From: Voacanga thouarsii
Lineage: Eukaryota; Streptophyta; Magnoliopsida; Gentianales; Apocynaceae
DNA length: 64,000 nucleotides
Assembly: GCA_026120185.1 (NCBI GenBank)
Contig: JANUWF010001636.1
Span: 3,511,501 to 3,575,500 of the forward strand
Direction: 5' to 3'
The translations under genes were made by a program, and so were the position numbers. The stretch's first letter is position 1, and each line of letters starts with the position of its first letter. The notes beneath the pieces are model-generated. The model searched no databases, was not told the DNA's origin, and worked only from the letters and a program-made list of their open reading frames with translations. Shown here one piece after another: positions 24,840 to 38,088 of this stretch.

Positions 24840-25260
24840 CGTGTACAAATTGCACGGTCCGTGTCAGGGGCGAGTTGGTAACGTCGTGGCAAGGCCTCGG
24901 CTGGAAAGAGCAGGGTGCGGTGCTGAACGACGTCGTATTTCTGGATCAACAAGAACAAGAGCAGCAGAGCAACAGGAATGGCCTCTGTGGGGTCAAAGAG
25001 GATTTAATGCGTCGTCCGAGACATAGTGGAGTAATTATTATTATTAGCAGTACACGATTGGATTGGAGGGTAGAGTTCTGGGCCCAGAGGGCCGAGCAAA
25101 GACTGTCCGTGTCTTTTCCCAAACGGACACACCTCTCCCTTCTGACTCCATTTTGGCTTTGTGTCAAAAGTCCACTCTCTTTCTTTGTTTTTCTCGTAGA
25201 TTTCCAAGCCCTCATCTTGGGCCCACTCCCCAAGTGTAATTTTACTGAGCAAGTGGTACT
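24840..25260. other. GC-richer, CpG-containing island of unknown role
   Basis: This stretch stands out sharply from AT-rich DNA on both sides. It is rich in CG dinucleotides (for example AACGACGTCGTATTTC near 24925). Both strands have open stretches of about 80-130 codons, but none shows a known motif, and the same DNA is open in several frames, which argues against real coding. It could be a regulatory island or the remnant of an inserted unique fragment. Confidence 0.3.
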
Positions 25261-25272
25261 CCTCTGATTTTT

Positions 25273-25824
25273 GGCTACTTTGATAAACTTAAAATTTAAA
25301 AATTAAAATTTAGATATTTAAATATTAAATTTTAAAAATAAAAATTGAAAGATTAAATTTGAAGTTTAAATTAATTATAATTTATTTTTATTTTATATTT
25401 TATTATAATTTAAATTAAATATAAAAAATATTAATAATTAGATGAACATGTAACATATTAAGACTTCAAAGTAACTTTTAATTTACTTCTATAATATGAT
25501 TTCAATACTTAATTAATTAAGTGTATTTGAGAATAGTTTTTTATTATTACTTAATTGATTAAAACGTTTTTAAATCATGTTATAAATTTCAAGTAAAGTG
25601 AAAGCTACTAAGCTTAAAGTTTGAATATGTCAAATATTCATCTAATTATTAATATTTTTTATATTTAATTTAAATTATAATAAAAATATAGTGTAAAATT
25701 GAATTATAATTAATTTAAACTTCATATTTCAAATTTTAATTTTCAGAATTTAATACTTAAATATTCAGACTTAAATATTCAAATTTTAATTTTATTAAAC
25801 GAATATTGAGTTATCAAATAGGCC
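25273..25824. mobile_element. MITE with long AT-rich terminal inverted repeats
   Basis: The left arm starts GGCTACTTTGATAAACTTAA. The right arm, read on the other strand, starts GGCCTATTTGATAACTCAAT. Inverted similarity continues for roughly 200 bp on both sides, including matching stretches near 25420-25445 and 25640-25665 (TAAATTAAATATAAAAAATA, then TTAATAATTAGATGAA). The whole is about 550 bp with no coding capacity. No clear target-site duplication was seen, so the superfamily is uncertain. A one-arm relative lies at 8595-8800. Confidence 0.65.
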
Positions 25825-28268
25825 ATTAATCTCACTCTAGTAAAACCGTACTTCTCTGATTTTATAAGATAGAGAATTACTTTGTAAAATGATTTATTAC
25901 ATATTTTTTTAATAGCACATTAAAAAAAATTTTACCTCGTAAAGTTAATTTTTTCAGTGTTATATTATAAAAATAATATTAAATAAAGATATTCATATGT
26001 GTAATTTAATTTTTGATACACTGTCAAAAAATATATAATATTTTAACTTCACTCTTTAACTCATGACCAAAAATAGTTCATGTAATCATAAATATTTGTG
26101 GTGAGATTTTACCAGAATTGAAGTTAAGTAAACAAAGCTCTTTTGATTTGGAATTTTGACTAATACAATAAACTTCATTTAAGAAGTGATTTATTTCTGA
26201 TAATGGAATTTAACCCAACCCCATTATGAAAATGGATTCAGTTGAGCCCTCGTTAATGGAAAGGAATGGAACCCAAAGAGTAGACTTGCAGGCATTTCTC
26301 ATTAAAAAAAATGAAGATACTGCTGTGTTTCAACTGCTGAATAAAGTAAACTTTGTGTTCAACTTTATGCTTGTAAGTATGATTGAGTGAAGGAAATTCT
26401 TCCTTTAGTCGATTATAATTAAAAGGATAATTTGGAAGCCGTAGAAGTTGTGATGAAAAAGGCAGCATCTATTCCCCCTTCCTCCAACACCAATCCACTA
26501 AGAGATGGAACAAATTCTTATTCCCAACTTTTGAGTCCGAGTGGGTGAAATTTGCAGCAAAATTAGAATCTTAAGAGACTGATGTGACGAATAAAGACTG
26601 CAACAAATGTCAAAGTTTGGCTCACTGATCTTCTTTTCATGTTCTTGGTTGCCCGTAGTGTTATACAAGTTCTTTATATTTGGCACTTTAAAAAGGTGGG
26701 ATCCTATCTTTTGCTCCATTTTGCGTTAATAAAAAATAAGGTATTCTTGGACTGTGGCTCATCTCTAGAAGCCAGATTAGATTAAGTTGTAAGCCATGGA
26801 TCTGTAAGTACAGGCTTAAACAAGACCCTTTTTTGTTTTGGCCAATCAAAAATTTTGAGCCAGAGTACAGTCTTTTGTGGACTGCTGTTTTTCTTTATAC
26901 GAGAAGGAGAAGTTGGTCCCTGTCGACTTAAACCAGGCAATAAAGTAGAAGTTGGACCGGGAACAGGGAAGTTCAATGGAATCATATCCCTGTCTCTTTG
27001 AAACAAAGAATTAGCAAAATGATAGCCACGAAAAGTTACTATCTTGTAAAGTGTTTTTGAGTCAAATCAATGCAGCATCAACAAATAGTAGGAGTAATCT
27101 TTAGTTAATCCGATGTGATAATGCAGAGGAAGGACTTAGGTGAGGAAGATAAACCACAACAGGGAACAGGGCCTAGGGGCTTATTAGGCTGGGAAAGGAG
27201 AAGCTAAAAACAGACGCTAATGTGTAGCAATAGTAGCCTAGTTTTACTGGATTTAGCAAAAGCCACTAAACCAGTATCCTTTGTCATCAGGCCGAAGAAG
27301 ACTGATCTGATATAAAGTATAAAGGATGGATAGACAAGACAAGTGCCAGAGCCCGGAGCCCGGGTTTCAATGTTAATCCCCTTCCGTTCCTTTTTCAATG
27401 ATTTTGAAGAAAACAGAGTGTGATGGCTTCTCAGTGTTCGATCAAATTGGATTGGATATTGGCAGGGGAGGAAAAAGTGGTCACATAATCCATGGCCAAA
27501 AGCCTGCCTTATATCCTCAGAATCTTGTAGAATCCCTCCCATTGGTACCTCAAAGTCAGCCCAGCTAGAGCCTAGTCTATTGGACCTCTTGTCTTTCTCT
27601 CTCTTTTGGGTTGTAGCACACTCGCAGTCTCATGAACATGACGAGCTTCCAAAATCTGATATATGAAATGAAAAGAGATCTGGTTGGAATGGGATGCACA
27701 ACACATTATCTCACATAAACCAAGAGCCTTACGCCCCTGCTCTTTTCCATTTCACCTACCAACTTGGCTAAAATTCATTCATAGGTTTTACTTGAACAAA
27801 TATTTTTCAATCTCATTATAAATTAAAATTTTATTTTAATTCAAATATATTATTTCTTTATTTCTACTAAAATTAATAATAGTTAATTTGATATGAATTT
27901 TTATGTAAAAATAAAAATAAAAATATAATAATATAATATAATATAAATAAAAAAATATAAATCTCATAATATTTTATATTAAATCTAAATATATATAAAT
28001 AATTTTTTTTATAAAATTTATTTCAAACAAATTCTTATCTACTTACACAAAAACCAAGAAAAGAAACTTAAATTCAAGGGAAATGTTAAAAAACCAATCA
28101 GCTCTGTACATTTATTAACTAAACTAGGCAAATGAAGTTGCAAGAGAGAAGGGGAACAAAAAAGGGTAAAAAGAATTACAAATACCTACAGAACTGATAG
28201 ACATATGCTTTCCAATTTAACATAACACCCCAGCAAATATAGCGTGTGAAGAGCAGTATTACGTTGTC

Positions 28269-31200
28269 TTAAGCTGCAGCAGTCCGCCATTGCATCTCAA
28301 TCTGGATACGACCATTCCTTGAGTCAATGAGACTGTATCTCTCATTGATTCGCTTATTTGCTACAACATCCGCAAGATATATATCCACATAACCAAGAGT
28401 TTCCTAGAAGGAAAATTAGAAAAAGAATTGAGTTGTTTGACTGCTGAAATTGGCATTTGCTATTGTTGCATAAGAATAGACCATCTCAGAGTGTAGAAGC
28501 AAAAACTTAGATTTGTATTCTATATGGTTTGAATTCAAGAAAACTGGTTTCATGGGAAAATTCCAAATTCTTCAAGAAAGGAAATCACCATCATATTCGA
28601 CTGCTTTTCACTATTTGTTTTCTATTTAACATAGATATTGATGTAGTTAGGGACATTAAGTGATAAGCAAAATGATGTATACCTTGGGATGCAGTAGACC
28701 CATCCTTGATGAAACACTAACAACTTCCACATGAATCCTGTCAGCTGTGGGTGGCTCATCCAGCATGAATTGAAACTCCTCTTCCCATCTTGGATCTCTA
28801 TTTCTTTTCACATGCTGAAAATTGTCAAATTTATATTAAGAAGAAGACGAACTCTGCAATCTCAAAGAATTAAAAGCACATTTGTTGAACCTGTATGACG
28901 CCATGAAAAGATAAGGATTGCAAAGAACTTTTGTTGAGAATAGGGAAAAGAAATTTAGATGAATTAGGAAATCAATAATTCATTGACAAGAATGCCTGTC
29001 TCTTTTCTTTCCACCCCTTTTAATTGCAGCATGCTATCTCCAATCTATTCTAATCATCCTCACAAATTCCCCATCAGCAAATAAGTTTATAGATGATTGT
29101 CTTTCAGAGCTAAAATTTAATAGCACTCTAGAGCCAGATATCCCCATCAAACACATACAACTTACCTTGGTTCTTCTCTCCTCCCCTCTGAAGAGTAAAC
29201 GTACTGAGGGATTTACATGATGTTTCCCTTCCAGATCTTGAGCTTCATGGATAATTACAACAAGCAGACCACCACCATCAGGAGTTCCTTCAGGAGCCTT
29301 CTGTACATCATCTTCGGCGGCTTCAATATTGCTTGGCAACTGATCCTCCGTAAAAGGTTTGTACACCACTTCAAGAACTAGCTGCCCACGTGACTTTTCA
29401 TTTTGAGCATCATTTGGGTTCAGATTTTTCAAAAGATCGAGGGTCAAAACTTTTTCCTCCTCAGGTGTAAGCTCACTTAATTGGACAACATTCACACCCA
29501 TCTTGTCATGAGTACCAACCTAGATAAAGTAAATGTGCCTTAAGATACATAATAACAAGATAAAAGGAGAAAAATAGAACACAATCTCTCTTCAGTTTCA
29601 AGAAGATCTACATAATTTATCCATTTAATTGGTTAACAGAAGAGATGCATATAGGGTTTCCCAAAACTCCATTATTTGAAAGGGAAGACAACTCATAGCA
29701 TTGCACAACTGATTTAGTAAAAATATGATACCTGTTCCCAGTCAAAGACAGAAATATCTAAAACTTGAGATTGGGGATCCTTCACAGCAAAACTAAATTC
29801 TTCGTTCCACTCAGGGTTCAGGTTTTTGTGCCTCACGGTTGTTTTCTTTGATGGAAGTTTGTCTTCAGAAAGTTTTAGCTTAATGTAAGGGTCTGAAGCC
29901 CCTAAAAGATCTTTTTTCTTAAGCTTCATTGCTCTCACAACCTTCACATTAAGGATTCCCACTGGTCGTTTCATTGCTCTGCCATTATTACCAATGTGCA
30001 TATCAGACAGAATGGCTAGATGGATATATAACAAAACAGAAGTTGGAAAACACATGTGACTTACTTTGACGGATCCAATATTTGAACTTCAAGTGTCTTT
30101 GGCCATAAATACATATTTGCAACTTGGTCTTTGATAAGCTCCTGAAGTAAACAAAAATACAATAAAAAAAACAGTTGCTTTACCCAATCAAAGTTAATGA
30201 AAATGCACTAATTTTGAAGACATGTTTGTTTAAGTGCTTCTACCAGAATTTCGACAAGCCAGTGACATTTGAGGAATTAAAATGGGCAGGGCTGGTGTAG
30301 TAGAATTTATACTCTGTTTATCTCTGGTATTCAGGTAAATGGAAGTATAGTGCAGACACAACAAGAAACTCTAATTGAATCACAAGCAGAGAGAAATAAC
30401 ACAATGCAATTAGAAAGAAGGGTGAGATCGAGGGAGGATGAGAGGGCGCTAAGGGCAACAAAAAGCTGAAGCAGAAGAAGCTATGTAGTGTTGAAGAACT
30501 CGATAATGTACTGTACATCATGAAATGATTAGGCTACCAAAAGAATTAGTGGTGGCACTCCTCAGCAAAGTAATGAAATGGAAGGCCAGGAACGCTAGCA
30601 GCATCAACCTAAGTTGAAGATGAATTGATACAATTGAACATGCTATTTAATGTATATATTGGCATCCAACTTTATCTTCTTAAACTTTCACCATGATTTA
30701 TCATTCGAAAATTCCCGCCAAAACAATTCCAACATAGCAACCCCATCAATAAAGGCACATAAGGATGAAATACACAAAATATATGTACCTGAACAAACCT
30801 ATACAGGCCAGGAATGGACATGGCATCAGCTCCTAGTAGTTTTAGTCCAAAGTCAACGTGAGGCTGCAAATTATGAGCGAAAGGAAGGAAGAAATGAAAA
30901 TTAGACCTCTGGAACAGACAATTACCGAATTTAGTGAAGATCTAATTCTTTTAGATTGAAGGTTACATTAAGTTTTACTCTAAAGCCTATTTTGTTCAAG
31001 ATACGGTATATCCATTTGGCATTTTGCTTCAAGTGCTGCAGAGTCAATGCACCAGCACACTTTCCCCCACCTTATAAGATGCATATTCAGTTTCCAGACA
31101 CAGAATCAAAGCAAATTAAGTCTGTGTATTCAATACTCACCTTCTCCATGAGAGAAACTAATATGTTGCAGAAACAAGGAAAGCTCGGAACAAGTGGTTT

Positions 31201-34200
31201 CAACGTGATGCGAGGACAAGCAAATACTTGCAAGTCAAGCACCTACAATTGCCAAAACAAATAATTGGAAAACAACCAAGTCTTTGTCAAAATCTAGATC
31301 TACAATTACCTAAACAAATAATCGTAAAATAATCTGGCCTTTGTCGAAATCTAGAAAACAGCAATGATTTTAGTTCATCCACGTTGATCATATTAACAAG
31401 GTGTAAAAGAAATTTGGGATAACCTTGAAGTAACTGGCTGGTTTCAATGAATCTCAATTTTCATAACATTAGGCATCACCAAATCTACAAGTTCCTCACT
31501 TAGATAAACCAAAGAATGATCAAATACCTGAACAGTGGCTCGCAATCCAAAGGCCTTGACAGCAACAATTATGTTGGGGTTAGCAGCCCATTTCAAGACT
31601 GGTTCCATGATCAACTCTTTCTCTTCTGTACTGTACACTTTCATGCCTGCAGTGATGTAGCAGCTTAGTAAGGAGGCACCACATTTTAACTAAGGGTGAG
31701 TTTGGTTGGAGTGAAAGTGGGAAGGAAAAGAGGAAGGGAAGTAAAATAGGAAGTAAATGTGTGATTTACTTAGTTTGGTTGGAGTGGTTGGAGGTGGAGA
31801 AGTATATGTGGATCCCTTCCACCTCAGATTTTTCTTCCTCTCCATTTTGGAGGATTTGGGAAGTAAATAAGGGTTAAAAGACCCTCTTGTCCTAGGGTAT
31901 TTATCTTATTACAATTCTACCCTACTTTGCAATTTTTTATAAATTAGCCTTAGGGGTATAATAGTAATTCAATAATTATTTCCTCCATATATACCTTACA
32001 ACCAAACAATGAGAGGTAAATCATATTTACTTCCCTTCCACTCCAACCAAACAAGATGAAAGTAATTACATTTACTTCCCCTGATGGAAGTAAAATGTTC
32101 CACTCCCCCTCCCCTTTCCCCTTTCCCTTCGCGAACCAAACTCACCCTAAAAGTAAAGTTGAAAAATGAGAAGATCGAAACAATATAGAAAGGCTGAACA
32201 TCATGTTTTTTATAAATATTTGGCAACCATGCTTCTTGATAAGATAACCTAAATGTTCAACTTGTCCTAGGTATTGTGTAAATATCTGTTACCTTTTCTT
32301 CAGGAAAGTTTATTTAAATTTTGGTTTGTGTAGTCATATTTTGGAGTAGACAAGGAAACTTTATTGTCAGGAACTTTGGTCTTTTCTAGGATTCTTAGGG
32401 TTGTCATTGATTTTTCCCCAACTAGGAGATCAAATTAAAGGTAGAAGGCAAGAACAATAACTGGCCATGATGATCCTAAACAAATGATAATCAGATTTTT
32501 ACATTGCTCAATATGATAGATTACATATAAATTTGTTGGTAAACCAATTATCCTGTCATTGTTCTCCAGTCTTCAAGTTCTGCATTTTCAGTTCCAGTAA
32601 TCTCTTAAAACTTTAGCCTCAGCACATGGAGGGCCAAAAGCACTGATCAAGGGTAAAAGGACAATTATGGACTTCAAAGCTAAATTCTTTACTTCCAGGA
32701 TTCTAGTGTTCCATTAATGGCGGTAAAGATAAATTACTTTTACCTGCCTCTGAAAAAATCACCAAAACAAAAAAGGCACATTTTCTCAACAAGAAAAGCA
32801 CATAATTTCAGCAAGCCAAATCACAACACCAAGCGCCTCATACGTTTCCCATGCAATGAGAAGAAAAAGAATGAGCAGCTCAACCTTGAAATGTTGGAGG
32901 CAGGCAGCCCAAGGTAAGTGCTTCAAATTCAACAGATTCAATTTTGTATTTGGGAATTTGCTCGGCGATAATTGGCTCTGCTATTGTCTTTGCAGTCTTG
33001 CAAATTGCCTAAGGATGTTTATCATCAATATTCAATCTCCAAAAGTACCAAAACTAACAAGATCATAGAAAACATAGAAGAAAGGGATAAACCTTATCCA
33101 AATATGGCCACATACTCTCAATGAACTTGTTCAGCCAATCCATCTGTAATATATAGTTATGGGACAAAATTGGTCAGGATGCAGAATGTCATAAGAAGAA
33201 TGAAGATAGTAAGCCTTGGGACCATGCTACAAGGCAAGTATCTAATAAGATGAAAGGAACAGGCAGGATCATACACGATCATAATCTGGACATTTTACCC
33301 ACAGAGGTATCTCTGGTAGCAGTTTGCGGAGATCTATAGTCTCTTGCTCAGCCAGAGGACGCATATCTGGATCCTGAACGACATAAAATCCAAGAAAAGG
33401 GGTAACATACTCAATATGCGTTCTCTATTTCAATCTTGAAAAGACAACAAATAAAACATTGCACATAGAGGCCAAAGAATATCGGTGAGGCTTAACAAAG
33501 CAGCAGAGCCTAACAAAGAAAAACAGCATGTGAGTTTGTGTTTGGGAGACAAAGGGAGATTACAAAACCATGCTACAAACTTAGTTGAAGATAAAAAATT
33601 TTGTTTGAGTTACAAAGGACAGTTTGATGTTTGATGTGTAAGATTTTTTAAGAGAACTCCATCCGTTTTCCACCTTCTATGAAGCTTGTACATAACAGAT
33701 GCTTTATAAAATATCAGAATATTTTGCTTATGTAGCAAGAAAGTATAATTTTAAAAAGGGAAAAATCTAGAAAGTTTTGCATATTCTTTATCATGCCCTT
33801 CCATTTTGGTTGGGGGGGGGGGGGGGGGACAATAAAACATATGATTAGATGTGATACAACCAGCCAATTACATTGCTGCAGTATTCACCTGCAAAATTCA
33901 GCATCTTCAGACACTTCCCAATTGGTACAAATGAAAAGATATAAAAAAAACAGAAGAGTTAAAAACTCACAAATAAGAGAATCAAAACTGTTGGGCAAAA
34001 GAATAAACCCTCACATAGTCCTCTGTATTCAGAATGCTACAAAGAAGTGAAAAACCTTTTCCAAAACTGGACAGAGAGAGAAGTTCCTGAACCAAAATGA
34101 AGACCTTGGAAAGAACCAAAATGAGTCTAAGAAGGTAGAAGTATTCTTGAAAAGCCCTAAAAGTTTTGCTGTATCTTCATAGCTATGAGAAACAAGATTT

Positions 34201-35050
34201 TCCATGGTTAAATATGTCACACAATCACTCGGCTCCATCATGCCAATTGAACTGCAATAACAGATTATTTTCATTTTGGAGAAGTAATGTAACAAAGGAG
34301 ATTATTAACCTTTCAATTACCAAAATTATCTCATGTTTTTCACACAGAGACAGATAGGAGGTACATTTTCCCCATCAAGACTCAGCTAGGAAATTGACTT
34401 CCTGAGGAGGAATAAACAAAGGTAGGAGGCAGCATATGTCCTATTGTTCTTAAGCTAGGTGAAAATTCAGTAGTTCCCTTCAACCACATTCGTGGATCTT
34501 TTACCACTTAAATTTCCTAATTGCAAGAATCATGGGCAGATTCATGTCCCCAAAAAGTAAAGTACAGTGGGAAGCCTTGTTGATTCACACACTCTCAAAT
34601 GACACTGAATTAAGAAAAAACAAGCATTCTTCTAGTAGGCCAACAAAACTAATATACTTCTATTGCACAACGGTATCATGGCAAAACTTGATACTTCTTC
34701 AGAAAATTCAAGCTTTCCATGAATACTTCAGTATGTTAGCAACTTTAACAACCATAATTATCCAAATAAATCTTTAGAGTTACGCAGGGAACAAGCAGCT
34801 GAAAATGGAAAGAGACAAAAGAAGAACAAAAGGAAACAATGATACGGCAGAAAAGAGATATCAACACATAGAATAGGAAATGCATATGAACATGCATTTG
34901 CAGAACATAGAGGGACAGGCAACAAGAAAAATAACTGACCTTTACATCAGTTGGTTGGAAGTAGATGAAGAGATAATAGCCGATCACAAGCCCAATTGTG
35001 ACCCCGATTCCAAAACCAAAGGCACCCAGAATAGTGCTTATTATGCCCAT
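28269..35050 (-). CDS. SYT2: Plant synaptotagmin / extended-synaptotagmin (SYT2 type)
   Basis: Twelve exons close in phase to 541 residues, the same length as Arabidopsis SYT1. Exons: 35050-34940, 33373-33275, 33143-33093, 33008-32885, 31646-31528, 31242-31141, 30863-30789, 30141-30065, 29978-29732, 29519-29166, 28814-28683, 28403-28269. The start MGIISTILGAFGFG was chosen because it matches the conserved SYT N-terminus; the same frame is open to an earlier ATG (35110). Order: N-terminal membrane anchor (about 1-33), SMP lipid-transfer domain (about 65-250; PEIPLWVKCPDYDR, KAFGLRATVQVLDLQVFACP, PHVDFGLKLLGAD), C2A (about 260-360; GASDPYIKLKLSEDK, FDWEQ, the Ca-binding acidic loops) and C2B (about 420-520; LEGKHHVNPSVRLLFRGEER, HVKRNRDPRWEEEF). 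It tethers the endoplasmic reticulum to the plasma membrane and moves lipids. The N-terminus and KAMKRPVG favour SYT2 over SYT1/SYT3. The gene looks intact. Confidence 0.95.
31694..32147. mobile_element. PIF/Harbinger-like MITE in an intron of the SYT2-like gene
   Basis: Terminal inverted repeats GGGTGAGTTTGGTT (31694) and AACCAAACTCACCC (ending 32147) flank a 454-bp non-coding element. The direct repeat TAA lies on each side (31691-31693 and 32148-32150). A 3-bp TWA target duplication and GGG...TTTGGTT ends are typical of Tourist/PIF-Harbinger MITEs. Imperfect subterminal inverted repeats (TTTGGTTGGAGTGG versus CCACTCCAACCAAACA) extend inward. It lies in the intron between exons 4 and 5, transcribed with the gene. 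Confidence 0.85.
33812..33828 (+). repeat. Poly-G run of 17 bases in the first SYT2-like intron
   Basis: Seventeen consecutive G on the plus strand (C in the transcript), unusual in this AT-rich DNA. Length may vary between individuals or be affected by sequencing error. Confidence 0.9.
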
Positions 35051-38000
35051 CACCAACCTTCCCTCAGATATGCCCACCAAGACTGAAACCACCCCAGAAG
35101 AAGCAAACACAGAAAAGCCTCAAGCTTTCATCGCTAGCACGGGAACATGCGTCTATACGCCGAAATTCAAGAATGGCATAATACAAAAACTTTCAATTGG
35201 TCATGATGCTTGAGACAAAATTGAATAGAAAATTAACCAAAAGAACCCAAGTGTCTCGGTACAAGAGGAGTTACGTTACTACTTCTACCTGAAGAGAAAA
35301 CTGTAAAGACGGCATCATAATCCGTATCTGAGAGCAATAAAAGAACAACATTAATGCTTGCCCCATCTTGCATTAGACGGCACATTTGATCCACACATAA
35401 CGGCTTTGCAAGAATTATTCAAGCGCGTGTAGTGGGGCGATCACATTCATGTCGGTAATGGCTTTTCTTCTACTCATGAGAGTAGAAGGAGGCCCATATG
35501 TGGGAAAAAAAAATTATCAGCTGTTTGTTTCATTGGACAAGGGAGAAGGGCCAAATGTATCTGCTAAATATCTCCATTACCATTATTTTTATTTTTAAAT
35601 GGAATCTCCATCATCACTTCTCCATAACCTTTTCCTCACTTTTCTAATTAAGGTAAGTTTGATCCTTTAATTTATAAATAAGAAGAAAGTATGTATTCTC
35701 CTTTTTTTTTTTAACATTGAGGAAAAGATATACATTAGAAAATTTTTTAGGTGTACCGGATGTTTTAAATAGTTATATTACATACACATTTATTATACAA
35801 TTCTCAATATACGTGATATAACTATTCAAAGCATCAATACAAACAAGAATTTCCCTATACATAAAACTTAAACATCTCCTTTAATGAATCATATTTTACA
35901 AAATAGTGCCATATTATTAGAGTTCCTAAAAAGAAAAAAACTCATCCCGTTTAATAATTTTGGCTGAGAAGGATTAAGGAACCCTTTTTATCAAAAGTTA
36001 TTATCATGTCATGAGAGTTTAAAATTTTTAAAAATATATTATATCATGTGATGTAATCTATACCGTTAAATAAATAGAAATGTGAATCGAAATTAAAATA
36101 TAATTAATTAATAAAATACTAAATTATCACTTCATCACTTTTTTTAAGTGAACGTTTCAAGTTATTTTTTCCAAACCAGGAAATCAGTGTGTCCCTTTGC
36201 AGTGGACAGTTTTTTTATGTGCTTCATTGTATCTCCATCTTCTATTCTCAACAATTGCTGGTTAATAGTGAGCACTTTGAAAAATGAATTCTAAAAGCCT
36301 AACATAAGATTATGATAATTAGAATTATTTTTTACCATGATTGTGTCTGAATGGAGAAAAAATAAATGAGAAAAATACAAAATTTGTTTTTCGTCTTTTT
36401 TTAAAAATCTTTTTGCCATTCTCTTCAAGTAAATACAACAGAATCTAATATAAATTTCTAAGGAATTGTAATGGAGTTTTTTTTTTTTAAATATAGACCT
36501 AGAAAATTACAAAAAATAAATCTTTTAAGAGAAATCACGTGCTTGTCGGAAATGTTTCGAAGTTTTTCCTACAAATTATATTTCTCTAGCAGCTTTGTAT
36601 GAAGAAAAAAAAAATCATTTAATTTTATTTCTAAATATATGGGGATGAAAGCAGATGATCCCAAAAAAGTATATATATTTTATATTTATATTTATATTTA
36701 TATTCATTGTAGTAGCGATGATCTTAAGTGAAGAACACAGGTGACCTTTTATTTTGGATGGGGTGCACATTTCCTTTTAGTCTGTGGTTACGGTTAAGAG
36801 TCCAAAAGTAATTGAGAGCAACGTCTCATCAGTTCAATTATTTTAGTTCTTTTGTTACATAAATCAAAATTTAGAATATATTTATTAGTAAAGAGCGATT
36901 TTAATCTCTTTTTTAATTTTATTTTTAATAAAAAATTATATATTTAGTTGAGATTTATCTTAATATGATTATCTCGATTAAAAAACTTAATTATATATTT
37001 TTTTTCTTTCATTATAATTCATTTAAATTTAATTATAACTTGATTATCACATACTCACTAACGCACCAGTGAATGCACCTCTGACTCTATTAGATTAAGC
37101 ATTATAAATTGACAACTACCAGTTCATAATATATTCACCAAGTGGTGAGATGCTTTTTTAAAAAAAAAAAATTATTATTAAATAATATCTATTAATAAAT
37201 ATTTGGCTAGGCAATCAAAACAATCCTCATATTTCTCTTTCAATAGAAGAAGGGAAGGGAATTGAAAAGGTGAGAAGTTTCCGAAATATAGAGAATAAAA
37301 ATTATATATTTAAACAAACTAAATGGTTATAATATAAAATAAGGAAACTAAGCACACACAAAATAATTTTCTGCATGCCACCTCCAACACTATTCTTGAA
37401 CAGTACAGGCAAGACAAACCCAACCATTTCTCGTTTTTAGAACGATAATTTAAAAAGGCACACTTCACATCATTCTTAAAACTCATATTAATTTAATTCT
37501 TATTCAACTATAATTATAGTTTAAAGGTGTTAATTTAGATTTTAAGGGGTATAAATTTATCCTCTGTAAAGTTTACTAACTTATACTATCATATTGAAAA
37601 TAAATACTTTTATTCAATTGAATTATATCATATTAGTGAGGAAAAAAAATTTGAAGTGTCAATGAAAAATTGAAAACAACATACTCTTTCTATTTAAATT
37701 AAAAAAAATATATATATATATAGATATATATATAAATAATTGCAGAAAGTTATAAGAGAGACACCTTGCATTATCCTACACTTCCACATGACGCTTTGAA
37801 CCCAAACAACTTTATCTTCCACATGCACTCACGTTAATACTTAACAACTTTATCTTCAACCCAAACTCCTAATCTCTTCAAATTTCACTCCCTATTAAAT
37901 ACTTCACCTAAGGTTTAAGGTTGATACATCTCAACATACGAAAGTTCATTGTTCTATGCAGTACTTTCAGGTGCACTGTATCTAACAAGTTTATCTTCAA

Positions 38001-38088
38001 TCAAAGTCTCTAATCTCGTTACATTTCTCTCCATATTAAATAATTCCCTACCAAGACTACAGATCACACAGACTAAAGACACTGTACA
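35051..38088. other. SYT2-like upstream region and AT-rich spacer
   Basis: The first several hundred bases past 35050 should hold the leader and promoter of the SYT2-like gene. From about 35500 to 37700 the DNA is AT-rich with simple repeats (TTTATA repeats near 36670-36705, TA runs near 37710-37735) and no coding signal. The 5' end of the Helitron-like element probably lies between about 37.6 and 38.1 kb, but no clear start was identified. Confidence 0.4.

Larger units (their letters stand above)
22537..28268. other. Intergenic spacer between CLV1-like and SYT2-like genes
   Basis: The left end (22537 to about 22700) is the promoter and leader of the receptor kinase. Most of the rest is AT-rich without coding signal. 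It contains a MITE (25273-25824) and a GC-richer island (24840-25260). A moderately GC stretch at 26200-27650 has short open frames on the minus strand but no recognisable domain. The right end (about 28000-28268) should hold the SYT2-like 3'UTR. Confidence 0.5.

Noticed and set aside
26253..27542. Several short minus-strand open frames
   Set aside because: None has a recognisable domain or supported splice structure; composition does not favour coding.
35051..35110. Earlier ATG extending the SYT2-like protein by 20 residues
   Set aside because: Same frame, but the conserved family N-terminus starts at MGIISTILG (35050), and the extension would bury the membrane anchor start.
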